DNA from: Sphingosinicella sp. BN140058
GTDB taxonomy: Bacteria; Pseudomonadota; Alphaproteobacteria; Sphingomonadales; Sphingomonadaceae
Length of the DNA stretch: 64,000 nt
Assembly: GCF_004135585.1 (NCBI RefSeq)
Contig: NZ_CP035501.1
Span: 545,001-609,000, forward strand
Reading direction: 5' to 3'
A program made the translations under genes and the position numbers. Below the pieces are notes generated by a model. That model made no database searches. It saw only the letters and a list, made by a program, of their open reading frames with translations, and was not told the DNA's origin. This document shows, piece by piece, positions 29,237-38,426 of the stretch; the first letter of the stretch is position 1, and each line of letters starts with the position of its first letter.

Positions 29237-32200
29237 ATGAGGAAAATTGGACTTCTCGGCACGAGCGCAATTCGCTCGGTCGCTTTCGCGGGGCTCGTAG
29301 CAGCTTCGATTACGCCCGCACTTGCGCAGGACGGCGCCGGCAACACCGACGATCCCGCGACGCTGCAGAGCGAGCAGGAGATCGAATCCGGTCAGGATGC
29401 CTCCGCAGGCGCGCAGGGCGAAGAGACGATCACCGTCACCGGCTCGCGCATCCGCCGGCCGAACCTGGATTCGAACGTTCCGGTAACGTCGATCGCTGGT
29501 GAGTCCTTCATCCAGGCCGGCGACACCAACATCGGCGACGCGCTGAATGAGCTTCCCCAACTCGCCAGCACCTTCGCACAACAGAATCCAGGTTTGGGGA
29601 TCGGCATCGCCGGCCTCAATCTCCTGGATCTTCGTCAGTTGGGGCCGCAGCGCACGCTCGTCCTGGTCAACGGAAGACGTCACGTTGCCGCTGACATCAC
29701 GAACAATGCTGCCTCTGTCGACATCAACACCATCCCCAACGATCTCATCGAACGGGTTGATATCGTCACCGGGGCGCAATCCGCGATTTACGGCTCGGAC
29801 GCCATTGCCGGCGTCGTGAACTTCGTTCTTCGCCGCGACTTTGAAGGCGCTCAGATCCGCGGCAATGCTGCTGTTGCCGAAGAAGGCTATGGCGGAGAGC
29901 AGTATGTCTCTGCGATGGTCGGCAAGAACTTCGGCGACAATCGCGGCAACGTGACGCTCCACGCCGAGTATGCCAACCAAGAGCGGGTGTTCGGCTCCCA
30001 GGTTCCGCGCTATCGGCAGGTGAACGGGCTTATCACCGTCGATGTAGATTCCACGCCCAGCGACGGGAATCCGGACCGCATCTTTTTCCGCGACGTACGC
30101 AGCGCGACCAACAACCGGAATGGATTGGTCCCGGTAACGCAGGCCATTGGCGGGGCCGCGCCCTGCGGCACGAGCGGAGCAGCAAATGCCGCACCGTTCA
30201 ACTGCGTCTACATCTTTGATGCGGCAGGGCGACTGATGCCGCAGACCGGCACGCGCGTTGGCACGACCCTCAATGGGTCATTCATCGGCGGGAACGGACA
30301 GACTGGTCGCGAGGACACGCTCCTTTCGATCCTCCCGGAGGTCCAGCGCTATAACGTCAACCTGCTCGGGCATTACCAGTTTAGCGACGCCGTCGAGTTC
30401 TTCGTTGAAGCGAAATATGCCCGCGCCGACGCGATCGGCAACAACGCAAGCCCGACATTTACCCAAGGCGGCTCTTTCACGGAAAACGGATTGGGCAGCG
30501 CGACCCCGCAGCGCGAGCGCTTCCGCCTCGACAACCCGTTCCTCAACCCTGCCGACCGGGCCTTCTTGGCGAACGCGTTCATCACGTCCGGCTGCGATCC
30601 GACGATAACCGGGTCTGCCTGCGCCGCGCCGCCTCCCGTGACGACGCCGCCCACTGCGGCGAGCGGAACCCGCCTTTCTGCGGCGGAAATTGCGCAGATC
30701 ATGGCCGGAACCTATCGTTTCCCGATCGGCAAGCAATTCCTCGACATCGGCATCCGGGATGAGGTGTTCAAGCGCGAGACATATCGCGGCGTAGTCGGAC
30801 TGCGTGGCACGTTCAACGATGACTGGAGCTACGAGGTCTCCGCAAATTACGGCGTCTTCAAGCAAGACAACACGAATCGCGGCTTCGTTGACCGGCAACG
30901 CTTCCTGCTTTCACTCGATGCGGGCATCGATCCGGCCAATCCGGGCGCAGGCATTCAGTGCCGCGCGAAGTTCGATCCGGCCGCCCGTGTGCCTTTCCAG
31001 TCGGCAATCCTTACGGCAGCGCAGAACGCCTTCATTGCCGCACGGCTTGCGTCTGACATCGCCGCGTGCGTTCCCTACAATCCGTTCGGACCAGGTGGTG
31101 CCCAGAACCAGGCGGCATCGAACTATTTCGTCTACACCAACCATGATAGCGCGAAGATCGACCAGCTTGTGATCTCCGGCTTCGTATCCGGCGACAGCAG
31201 CCAGGCGTTCGAGCTTCCAGGCGGGCCTGTGCGCTTTGCGCTCGGCGGGGAATACCGGCGGGAAGATGCCGAATATATCAACGATCCGATTGCACTGCAG
31301 GGCGTAACGAACGCCGTGGTACTCGGCACGGCGACGCCCGCGGCGACGAAGGTCAAGGAAGCTTTCGCCGAGATCCAGCTCCCGATCCTCAAGGATGTTC
31401 CCTTCTTCGAGGAATTGACCGTCACCGCAGCGGGTCGCGTGTCCGACTACAACACTATCGGGACCGTCTATGCCTACAATGCGGGCATCGAGTGGGCGCC
31501 GATCCGCGACGTCCGTTTCAGGGCCAATTATGGCCGGTCGGTTCGCGCCCCCAATCAGTCGGAAACGGCGTTCCCTGTTGTTCCAAATTTCGCGCCGGGC
31601 TTCGCTGACCCTTGTTCGGGATCCCAGATCGCGACGGGCTCCGCAACGCGGGCTGCGAATTGCCTGTCGGACTTGGGGGCTGACCTTCTGGCCAGCATCT
31701 CCTCGCTCGGTGCGCCGTCACTGCCTGTGCTGAGCGGAAGCAATCCGGATCTCGCCGAAGAGAAATCGGACTCGTACACGGTCGGTGTCGTCATTCAGCC
31801 GCGCATGATCCCGGGCCTTTCCTTCAGCGCGGACTACTTCGACATCAAGGTCAAGAATGTGATCGTTGCACTCGGCGCTCAGGCGATTGCCAACAATTGC
31901 TATGACTCGCCGACGCTCGAAAACGCGTTCTGCGACCTGTTCGAGCGCTACCGCGGTGCGAACCCAGGTCCGTCCGGCGAAATACCGGGTCAGATCTTGG
32001 GCAACAGCCTCCGCCAGGTCCCGCTCAACTTCGCAAGCCGCGTCCGTCGCGGCATCGACTTCGATGTGTCTTATCGCACGCGTCTGGGCGACAAGGCTCG
32101 CTTGAGCACCAACCTCATCTACGTCCACAATCTCAAGAACAGCAATTTCCAGGATCCTCAGAATCCGGACTTCGAAAACCGGGTTCTCAGCGAGCTCGGG

Positions 32201-32602
32201 ACTCCGAAGGACGAGTTCCGTTGGGATACGGATCTTGCCTTCAATGAATTCACCTTCGGCTATCAGATGCGCTACATTGGGCCTCAATACGTGAGTGTCT
32301 ATGAGGACTTCAATGAACTGCAGGGCCGACCGGCTGAAAACCCGGATTACGCGGACACGATCAAGTATCCGAAAACCTTCTACCATAATATCCGCCTGCA
32401 GTGGGACATCCCCGGTGCAAATGGCGGGGAGAGCAAGTTCCGGCTCTATGGCGGGATCGACAATCTGCTGAACACCTTCCCGCCGCTCGGCCTGACCGGC
32501 ACGGGCACCGGAGGCGCCGGTGGTGATCGCGGCACGGGTAACGCATCGATCTTTGAGGCGCTTGGGCGAACGTTCTACGCTGGCGTCCGCGCCCGCTTCT
32601 AA
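29237..32602 (+). CDS. TonB-dependent outer-membrane receptor 1
   Basis: The 1,121-residue protein has a signal peptide (MRKIGLLGTSAIRS..., cleavage near ALA-QD), a linker rich in acidic residues, a TonB-box-like ETITVTGSRI, a plug domain (about 70-190, with LVLVNGRRHVA and IYGSDAIAGVVNFVLRR) and a large beta-barrel ending in the C-terminal aromatic FYAGVRARF. TonB-dependent receptors import scarce ligands using inner-membrane energy. It is clearly paralogous to the receptor at 34368 throughout, including the odd signal sequence. The ligand is not evident. The following iron-dioxygenase gene and the paralogue suggest a modified or peptide-like ligand, which is inference. Confidence 0.93.
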   Translation: MRKIGLLGTSAIRSVAFAGLVAASITPALAQDGAGNTDDPATLQSEQEIESGQDASAGAQGEETITVTGSRIRRPNLDSNVPVTSIAGESFIQAGDTNIGDALNELPQLASTFAQQNPGLGIGIAGLNLLDLRQLGPQRTLVLVNGRRHVAADITNNAASVDINTIPNDLIERVDIVTGAQSAIYGSDAIAGVVNFVLRRDFEGAQIRGNAAVAEEGYGGEQYVSAMVGKNFGDNRGNVTLHAEYANQERVFGSQVPRYRQVNGLITVDVDSTPSDGNPDRIFFRDVRSATNNRNGLVPVTQAIGGAAPCGTSGAANAAPFNCVYIFDAAGRLMPQTGTRVGTTLNGSFIGGNGQTGREDTLLSILPEVQRYNVNLLGHYQFSDAVEFFVEAKYARADAIGNNASPTFTQGGSFTENGLGSATPQRERFRLDNPFLNPADRAFLANAFITSGCDPTITGSACAAPPPVTTPPTAASGTRLSAAEIAQIMAGTYRFPIGKQFLDIGIRDEVFKRETYRGVVGLRGTFNDDWSYEVSANYGVFKQDNTNRGFVDRQRFLLSLDAGIDPANPGAGIQCRAKFDPAARVPFQSAILTAAQNAFIAARLASDIAACVPYNPFGPGGAQNQAASNYFVYTNHDSAKIDQLVISGFVSGDSSQAFELPGGPVRFALGGEYRREDAEYINDPIALQGVTNAVVLGTATPAATKVKEAFAEIQLPILKDVPFFEELTVTAAGRVSDYNTIGTVYAYNAGIEWAPIRDVRFRANYGRSVRAPNQSETAFPVVPNFAPGFADPCSGSQIATGSATRAANCLSDLGADLLASISSLGAPSLPVLSGSNPDLAEEKSDSYTVGVVIQPRMIPGLSFSADYFDIKVKNVIVALGAQAIANNCYDSPTLENAFCDLFERYRGANPGPSGEIPGQILGNSLRQVPLNFASRVRRGIDFDVSYRTRLGDKARLSTNLIYVHNLKNSNFQDPQNPDFENRVLSELGTPKDEFRWDTDLAFNEFTFGYQMRYIGPQYVSVYEDFNELQGRPAENPDYADTIKYPKTFYHNIRLQWDIPGANGGESKFRLYGGIDNLLNTFPPLGLTGTGTGGAGGDRGTGNASIFEALGRTFYAGVRARF

Positions 32603-32623
32603 GATCACGAGCAAACAGAGGAT

Positions 32624-32657
32624 GGGGCTGGGAACGTCGTTCCCGGCCCCTTTTTTT
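32624..32657 (+). terminator. Intrinsic terminator after TonB receptor 1
   Basis: GGGGC, a mismatch, then GGGAAC pair with GTTCCC, mismatch and GCCCC (32624-32650), followed by seven Ts. It lies 21 bases after the receptor stop, so the dioxygenase gene downstream needs its own promoter or read-through. Confidence 0.9.
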
Positions 32658-32794
32658 GTCGCAGCGAGACGCGCGTCCCCGAAGGCCGCAGCGACCATCC
32701 GAGCTGCCGACCCTTTGCACGTGGCACACCTTTGTTATGATCGCGGCGCCGACAGAGCAGGCCGGCGCGACGATCTCCATCTTGAGGCTTTCCG

Positions 32795-33955
32795 ATGCAG
32801 CAGCTCAGCAATGAACAAGCGGAACGTCTGATCCGGGAGGGCGTGCAGGCGCTTCAGAACGGCCGCGCATCGGTGGCGCGTTCGCTGTTCGAAAGGGTAA
32901 CCGACACCGGACGCGCGAACGCACAGATATGGCTGCTCCTGGCAACCGCATGTCGCAGTGAAGGCGATGCGGCGGGAACCGAAGCCGCTGTGGACCGGCT
33001 ACTCGCGCTCGAGCCCCGAATGGTGCGCGCACATATTCTGAAAGCCGATTGCCGGGCGATTGCAGGCGACGATGCGGCTGCACTGGGCTTCTATGAGGGC
33101 GCGCGGCTGATCGCCGAGGGGCAGTCGCTTCCGGCGGATCTCGCTGCCGAACTGCGGCGTGTGGAGACGGCGATCCAAGGCTTGAAAGCCGGCATCGAGG
33201 CCCGAAGAGAAGCGTCCCTCACCCAGTTGGGCCTCACTCCGGCAAATCGCAGCCCCAGATTTCAGCAGGCGCTCGACATTCTTTCGGGTCGCAAGCGGAT
33301 CTATGTGCAGGAACCCACGGCCTTCTACTTCCCGGGGCTTCCTCAAATCCAGTTCTATGACCGGGCGGCCTTCGACTGGGTCGCCGACGTCGAGGCGCGC
33401 ACAGATGCGATCCGGCAAGAGCTGACACAGCTAGTGGAAGTCACCGGCACCAGAGATTTCCGGCCCTATATACAGTCTGACCCGAACCGACCCCGGCGTG
33501 ACGACAATCCTCTGCTCGACAGCCCGAATTGGAGCGCCCTGTTTCTGATCGAGAACGGCAGGCGTGCGGACGAGATCATCGCTCGCTGTCCGGAGACCTG
33601 GAACGCCGTGCAAGCGGCGCCCTTGCCCCACATGACGAACTCGCCCAGCGTCATGTTCTCCCTCTTGCGTCCGGGCAGCCGCATCGTGCCGCATACCGGC
33701 ATGTTCAACACACGCTTGGTCTGTCACCTGCCGCTGATCGTGCCGCCCGCTTGCGGCTTCCGGGTCGGCAACGAGGTGCGGGAATGGGAAATCGGCAAGC
33801 TTTTCATCTTCGACGACACGATCGAGCACGAAGCCTGGAACGACGGCAAGGATGACCGGATCGTGCTGATCTTCGATATCTGGCGGCCGGAACTGACGGA
33901 ACGGGAGAGACATGAAGTGACCGCGTTGTTCACGGCGGTCTCCCCCGCTGGTTGA
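32795..33955 (+). CDS. TPR-containing aspartyl/asparaginyl beta-hydroxylase family protein
   Basis: The 386-residue product joins an N-terminal tetratricopeptide-like helical part (about residues 5-135) to a C-terminal aspartyl/asparaginyl beta-hydroxylase domain (about 170-370). The iron ligands are His300 in IVPHTGMFNTRLVCHLPL and His345 in EHEAWN; this family uses two His and no acidic ligand. The 2-oxoglutarate-binding Arg is likely in DRIVLIFDIWRPE. TPR plus hydroxylase is the architecture of eukaryotic aspartyl hydroxylase, suggesting a protein or peptide substrate. It sits between the two paralogous TonB receptors. Confidence 0.86.
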   Translation: MQQLSNEQAERLIREGVQALQNGRASVARSLFERVTDTGRANAQIWLLLATACRSEGDAAGTEAAVDRLLALEPRMVRAHILKADCRAIAGDDAAALGFYEGARLIAEGQSLPADLAAELRRVETAIQGLKAGIEARREASLTQLGLTPANRSPRFQQALDILSGRKRIYVQEPTAFYFPGLPQIQFYDRAAFDWVADVEARTDAIRQELTQLVEVTGTRDFRPYIQSDPNRPRRDDNPLLDSPNWSALFLIENGRRADEIIARCPETWNAVQAAPLPHMTNSPSVMFSLLRPGSRIVPHTGMFNTRLVCHLPLIVPPACGFRVGNEVREWEIGKLFIFDDTIEHEAWNDGKDDRIVLIFDIWRPELTERERHEVTALFTAVSPAG

Positions 33956-34367
33956 CGGCGCTATCCAAGCCGGGAACTTTGCAGCTGCGCTCCTTTGGCG
34001 GACCCCGTCGCACCGCTTGATCGGGAAATCATTCAGCGACCGCACCCAGGACCATCTCGGAGTTTCCAACCACCCTTCCGGCAATTTCTGGCAACGCGCC
34101 GCAACCGCGGTGTGCGCAGCCCACAGCCTGCGAAGCCGGCGCCGGCAACCAAGCCTGCATACCCATGTCGCGTAGTCCGAGCGCTGCGGGGACAGGCAGG
34201 CACGTTGACCCTCCCCGCGGTCCATCCCGTTGTGTTGCAATTCGGTTACATCAGTCGCATTTCCGCACCGCTTTCCGCCTGACCCCTTGATAGCCTTTGC
34301 TTATTGGTCTCTGCACGCCCCAGAGGCCGCGGTGAAATGCGGTCAGATGCAAAGGGATATCTTAGGG
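33956..34367 (+). promoter_or_regulatory. Leader of TonB receptor 2
   Basis: No supported gene lies in these 412 bases. GTGTTGCAA occurs at 34232-34240, CCTTGA at 34285-34290 and TTGGT about 24 bases later, matching elements of the receptor 1 leader at 126-136 and 82-83 bases before the start codons. The first half (33956-34200) shows nothing I can identify. Confidence 0.45.
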
Positions 34368-37300
34368 ATGAGAAAGACCGGACTTCTGGGCACGAGCGCG
34401 ATTCGCTCTGCCGTGTTCGTGGCCGCTTCGATCGCGGCCTTCACGCCGGCTCTGGCGCAGACCGCTCCGGAAGACGATGAGACCGCGAGCGGCGCGCAGA
34501 GCGAAGCCGAGATCGAGTCGGACACCGCTGTCGACAACGCCAGCACCGACCAGGTGATCACGATTACCGGGTCGCGTATCCGTCGACCCAATCTCGAGTC
34601 GACCGTTCCGATCACCTCGATCGGCGGCGAGGAGTTCTTCGAGACCGGCAACGTTTCGGTCGGTGACGTCCTCAACGATCTTCCGGCGCTCCGGTCCACG
34701 TTCAGCCAGTCGAACTCGACCCGCTTCCTCGGTACCGCCGGCCTCAACCTGGTCGATCTTCGCGGCCTCGGCACGCAGCGCTCGCTGGTGCTGGTCAACG
34801 GCCGCCGTCACGTTGCCGGCGACATCCTGAACAACGCTGTTTCGACCGACATCAACACCATCCCGACCGATCTGATCGAACGTGTCGATGTCGTCACCGG
34901 CGGCAACTCGGCGATCTACGGTTCCGATGCCATTGCTGGCGTCGTCAACTTCGTCCTGAAGCAGAATTTCGAAGGTGCCCAGGTTCGCGGTCAGGGCGGC
35001 GTCAGCTCCTATGGCGATGCCGGCTCCTATTTCGGCAGCGTCCTGCTCGGCAAGAACTTCGCTGGGGATCGCGGCAACATCGCGATCAACGCGGAATATG
35101 CACACCAGAACCAGTATTTCGGTTCCGGCCGCCCGAACATCGCGCGTCAGGACGGCTTCCTCGTCGTCGACACCGATCCGATCGGCAGCGACGGCAATCC
35201 GGACCGCGTGTTCTTCCGCGACATCCGCTCGGCGACCCTGAACAATACGGGCCTCGTCCAGTTCGGCCGTGACGCCAATTCCGCGTTCAACTGCGGCCGT
35301 GCCGCGAACGGCAGCTTCTTCAACTGCCCGTACCAGTTCACCACCGACGGACAGCTCGTTCCCGTCACCGGCACGCGCGTCGGCATCGGTCCGAACGGCA
35401 GTTTCATCGGCGGCAGCGGCGAGAATTTCCGTGGCGGCGAGCAGTTCCAGCTCGCGCCCAAGCTCGATCGCTACAACATCAACGTCATCGGACACTTCAC
35501 CGTCTCCGACGCGTTCGAGCCGTTCTTCGAAGGCAAGTATTCCCGCACCGAAACCTATGGCTCGGGAAGCAGCGGTCCGGCCTTCATCACCGGAACCACC
35601 CTCGGCAGCTCGCGTGAGCGCGTCCGTCTCGACAATCCCTATCTCAGCGCGCAGGCCCGCGGTGTCCTCACCGAGAACTTCCTGCGCTCGGCCGTCAACG
35701 TCAACACCGGTGCGGCTTTCGAGGATATCGAAAACGACGACGGCTCGATCACGACGGCGGCGGAGCAGCTTGCGGCACAGCGCGCGGCGGTTACCGCCGG
35801 TACGTTCCGCTTCAACCTGCGTGAAAACCTGCTTGGCCTCGGCGTTCGCGCAGAGGAAGCGGTTCGCGAGACCTGGCGTGGAGTCGTTGGCGTTCGCGGC
35901 ACGTTCAACGACGACTGGCAGTATGAAGTCTCGGCCAATTACGGCCAGTTCAAGGAGAAGACCGAAGTTCAGGGCAACCTGAACGTCCAGCGCTTCCTGC
36001 TCGCCGCCGATGCCGCGATCGATCCGTCGAACGGACAGATACGCTGCCGCTCGCAGTTCAATCCCGCCGCAGCGATCCCCTATGTCGATGGCAGCTCGCT
36101 GCTCGCCGGCGACGTGGCCGCCTGCACCCCGCTCAACCTCTTCGGCGGTCAGTTCACGCAGGCGCAGCGTGATTACCTGCTGCAGAACACCACCTCCGTG
36201 GGCAAGATCACCCAGTTCGTCGGCAACGCCTTCCTCTCGGGCGATCTCAGCCAGCTGTTCGAGCTTCCGGGTGGGCCGATCGGCTTCGCGCTTGGCGCGG
36301 AATACCGGCGCGAGACCAACTCGTTCCGCGCCGATCCGCTGGTTGAACAGGGCTACACCTTCTACAACGCTCTGCCGACGTTCAATCCGCCGGCCTTCGA
36401 AGTGAAGGAAGCCTTCGGCGAACTTCGCGTTCCGATCCTGAAGGACACCCCGTTCTTCAAGGAACTGACCGTCAGCGCCGCCGGCCGCGTCGCCGACTAT
36501 AACAACGCGACCGGAACCGTCTTCGCCTACAATGTAGGTGTCGACTGGTCGCCGATCCGCGATCTCCACCTGCGCGGCAACTACTCGCGCGCGGTGCGCG
36601 CTCCCAACCTGGTCGAGCTCTACTCGGCGCAGGGGCAGAACTTCGCACCGGGCTTCGTCGATCCTTGCTCCGAGCGGAACATCGGCACCGGCTCTGCTAC
36701 CCGTGCGGCCAACTGCACGGCGGCTGGACGCCCCGCCGGTTACGACTTCGTCTACAACGGCTCGCTGGAAATCGTCAGCGGCGGCAATCCGGATCTTCGC
36801 GAGGAGACCTCGAAGTCCTGGACGTTGGGCGGCGTGTTCCAGCCCAGCTTCATTCCCGGGCTCTCGATCTCGGTCGACTATTACAACATCAAGGTCGACA
36901 ACGTGATCTCGTCCCTGACGGCGCAGGACATCGCCGACCAGTGCTATGACCAGGCTTCACTCGACAATCCCTATTGCGACCTGTTCCAGCGCGCCGGTGC
37001 CAGCGGCGGCCCCAACGGCGAGATCCCGTTCCAGATCCTCGAGGGAACCCTGCTGCAGTCTTCGCTCAACTTCGCGAGCCTCAAGGCCCGCGGGATCGAC
37101 ACCGAAATCGCCTACCGGCACACGTTCGATTTCGGTCAGCTGAGCACGCGCCTCACCTACACGCACGTGCTGCAGCGCGATGACTTCCTCAACCCGGTCG
37201 ACCCGAGCGTTGCCGATCAGATCCTCTACGAGCTGGGCGATCCGAAGGATGCGTTCAACTTCCGTGCGGACCTCAAGGTCGGTGCCTACACGTTCGGCTA

Positions 37301-37592
37301 TCGCCTGAACTTCATCGGCAAGCAGGTGATCAACTTCGCGGAAGACATCTTCTCGGTGCAGGGCCGTGATCCGGAAAATGCGGATTATGCCGACCGCGAC
37401 TTCTACCCGAAGGTCTTCTACCACGATTTCCGTCTCGGCATCGACGCCACCGACAAGTTCAACTTCTACGTGGGCGTCGACAACGCGTTCAACCGCAAGC
37501 CCCCGCTTGGGCTCACCGGCATCGGTGGCGGGAGCAGCATCTACGATCTTCGTGGGCGCTTCTTCTATGGCGGTGTGGTCGCGAAGTTCTAA
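34368..37592 (+). CDS. TonB-dependent outer-membrane receptor 2
   Basis: The 1,074-residue receptor parallels receptor 1: signal peptide MRKTGLLGTSAIRS with cleavage near ALA-QT, TonB-box-like QVITITGSRI, plug with LVLVNGRRHVAGD and AIYGSDAIAGVVNFVLKQ, and a barrel ending in FFYGGVVAKF. Conserved blocks continue through the barrel (EYRRE, SIRDLH-like strands, AAGRVADYN). The in-frame extension to 34230 lacks homology, and ATG 34368 is preceded by TTAGGG. The two receptors may take up related ligands after duplication. A strong terminator follows. Confidence 0.93.
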   Translation: MRKTGLLGTSAIRSAVFVAASIAAFTPALAQTAPEDDETASGAQSEAEIESDTAVDNASTDQVITITGSRIRRPNLESTVPITSIGGEEFFETGNVSVGDVLNDLPALRSTFSQSNSTRFLGTAGLNLVDLRGLGTQRSLVLVNGRRHVAGDILNNAVSTDINTIPTDLIERVDVVTGGNSAIYGSDAIAGVVNFVLKQNFEGAQVRGQGGVSSYGDAGSYFGSVLLGKNFAGDRGNIAINAEYAHQNQYFGSGRPNIARQDGFLVVDTDPIGSDGNPDRVFFRDIRSATLNNTGLVQFGRDANSAFNCGRAANGSFFNCPYQFTTDGQLVPVTGTRVGIGPNGSFIGGSGENFRGGEQFQLAPKLDRYNINVIGHFTVSDAFEPFFEGKYSRTETYGSGSSGPAFITGTTLGSSRERVRLDNPYLSAQARGVLTENFLRSAVNVNTGAAFEDIENDDGSITTAAEQLAAQRAAVTAGTFRFNLRENLLGLGVRAEEAVRETWRGVVGVRGTFNDDWQYEVSANYGQFKEKTEVQGNLNVQRFLLAADAAIDPSNGQIRCRSQFNPAAAIPYVDGSSLLAGDVAACTPLNLFGGQFTQAQRDYLLQNTTSVGKITQFVGNAFLSGDLSQLFELPGGPIGFALGAEYRRETNSFRADPLVEQGYTFYNALPTFNPPAFEVKEAFGELRVPILKDTPFFKELTVSAAGRVADYNNATGTVFAYNVGVDWSPIRDLHLRGNYSRAVRAPNLVELYSAQGQNFAPGFVDPCSERNIGTGSATRAANCTAAGRPAGYDFVYNGSLEIVSGGNPDLREETSKSWTLGGVFQPSFIPGLSISVDYYNIKVDNVISSLTAQDIADQCYDQASLDNPYCDLFQRAGASGGPNGEIPFQILEGTLLQSSLNFASLKARGIDTEIAYRHTFDFGQLSTRLTYTHVLQRDDFLNPVDPSVADQILYELGDPKDAFNFRADLKVGAYTFGYRLNFIGKQVINFAEDIFSVQGRDPENADYADRDFYPKVFYHDFRLGIDATDKFNFYVGVDNAFNRKPPLGLTGIGGGSSIYDLRGRFFYGGVVAKF

Positions 37593-37619
37593 GACGAACG
37601 AACGACCACCTGCGAGATC

Positions 37620-37650
37620 GGGCCGGAGCTTATGCTCCGGCCCTTTTTTT
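37620..37650 (+). terminator. Intrinsic terminator after TonB receptor 2
   Basis: GGGCCGGAGC (37620-37629) pairs perfectly with GCTCCGGCCC (37634-37643) around TTAT, followed by seven Ts. It lies 27 bases past the stop codon. Confidence 0.92.
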
Positions 37651-37698
37651 GTGCGGTGAACGATATCGAACTGGCGAGAGGCGCGCCGCTCTGCGCAA

Positions 37699-38346
37699 TC
37701 AGGCGAAGCGGAAGTTCACCTTCGTGGGGCTGATCTGCCCATCGAAGGCATGCTCACGATAGGGCCCGTCGCGATCGACCCAGTGCAGGAAGAGGTGCGC
37801 CGACCAGGCATTCGGATTGGGCTTGATCCGGCCGTGCCGGTGGTGGACGCCGCGATAGAGGACGGCATCGCCGATCCCCATGCCGATCGAGGCGAATGAT
37901 TGGGCGCCGAAATCCTCTTCCACGCGCGCCGAAGGATCGGTCGCCGCCGTCTCGACCTGCAGATCCCAGGTCGCGCCGTCGCTATAATCGAGCGTCAGTG
38001 ACAGGCTGTGCTCGCAGGAATAGCGATCCGAATGGACCCGGCACAGATCGCCCTCCCGATAGATGCGCAGATAATCGTAGGTTGGCAGCAATTCCTTGCC
38101 GACGAGCTGGCTGACGATCGGCGTCAGGCCCCACAGGAACGCCAGCATCGGCTTGTAATGATGGCCGTAGATTTCGAAGGCCGGCCGGGTCAGCAAATTC
38201 GGATGCTCGCGCACCCGGCTCAGCGGAATGGCGTCGGGCCCGATGTCGGCCTTGAGCGACTGCAGGAAGGCCTGCGTGATCTCGGGCGCAACGAGGCCCT
38301 GAAGATGGGCATAGCCCTGCTCTTGGTAGTTGCCGATCACCTTCAT
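37699..38346 (-). CDS. 2OG-Fe(II) oxygenase-like protein
   Basis: The 215-residue protein has the core of a 2-oxoglutarate/iron oxygenase: an H-x-D pair at His105 and Asp107 (CRVHSDRYS) in a double-stranded beta-helix, and candidate distal His residues at 168-171 (GVHHRHGR) followed by Arg. It starts at ATG 38346 (MKVIGNYQEQGYAHLQGLV); the longer frame upstream is the antisense of the next gene. It converges on TonB receptor 2 and diverges from a prolyl-hydroxylase-like gene with 80 bases between starts. The substrate is unknown; a hydroxylated peptide is plausible. Confidence 0.75.
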   Translation of the reverse strand: MKVIGNYQEQGYAHLQGLVAPEITQAFLQSLKADIGPDAIPLSRVREHPNLLTRPAFEIYGHHYKPMLAFLWGLTPIVSQLVGKELLPTYDYLRIYREGDLCRVHSDRYSCEHSLSLTLDYSDGATWDLQVETAATDPSARVEEDFGAQSFASIGMGIGDAVLYRGVHHRHGRIKPNPNAWSAHLFLHWVDRDGPYREHAFDGQISPTKVNFRFA

Positions 38347-38426
38347 CGGCTTCGGGTAGAAAAGTGCCCTCAAAAGCGCAAGCCGCACCCCTTTCCCGGC
38401 ACGGCCGGCCGTCCTATCCCCGACAG

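Noticed and set aside
34230..34367. 46-codon N-terminal extension of TonB receptor 2
   Set aside because: The extension has no homology to receptor 1, which begins with the same MRK-x-GLLGTSAIRS; a signal peptide starts at 34368.
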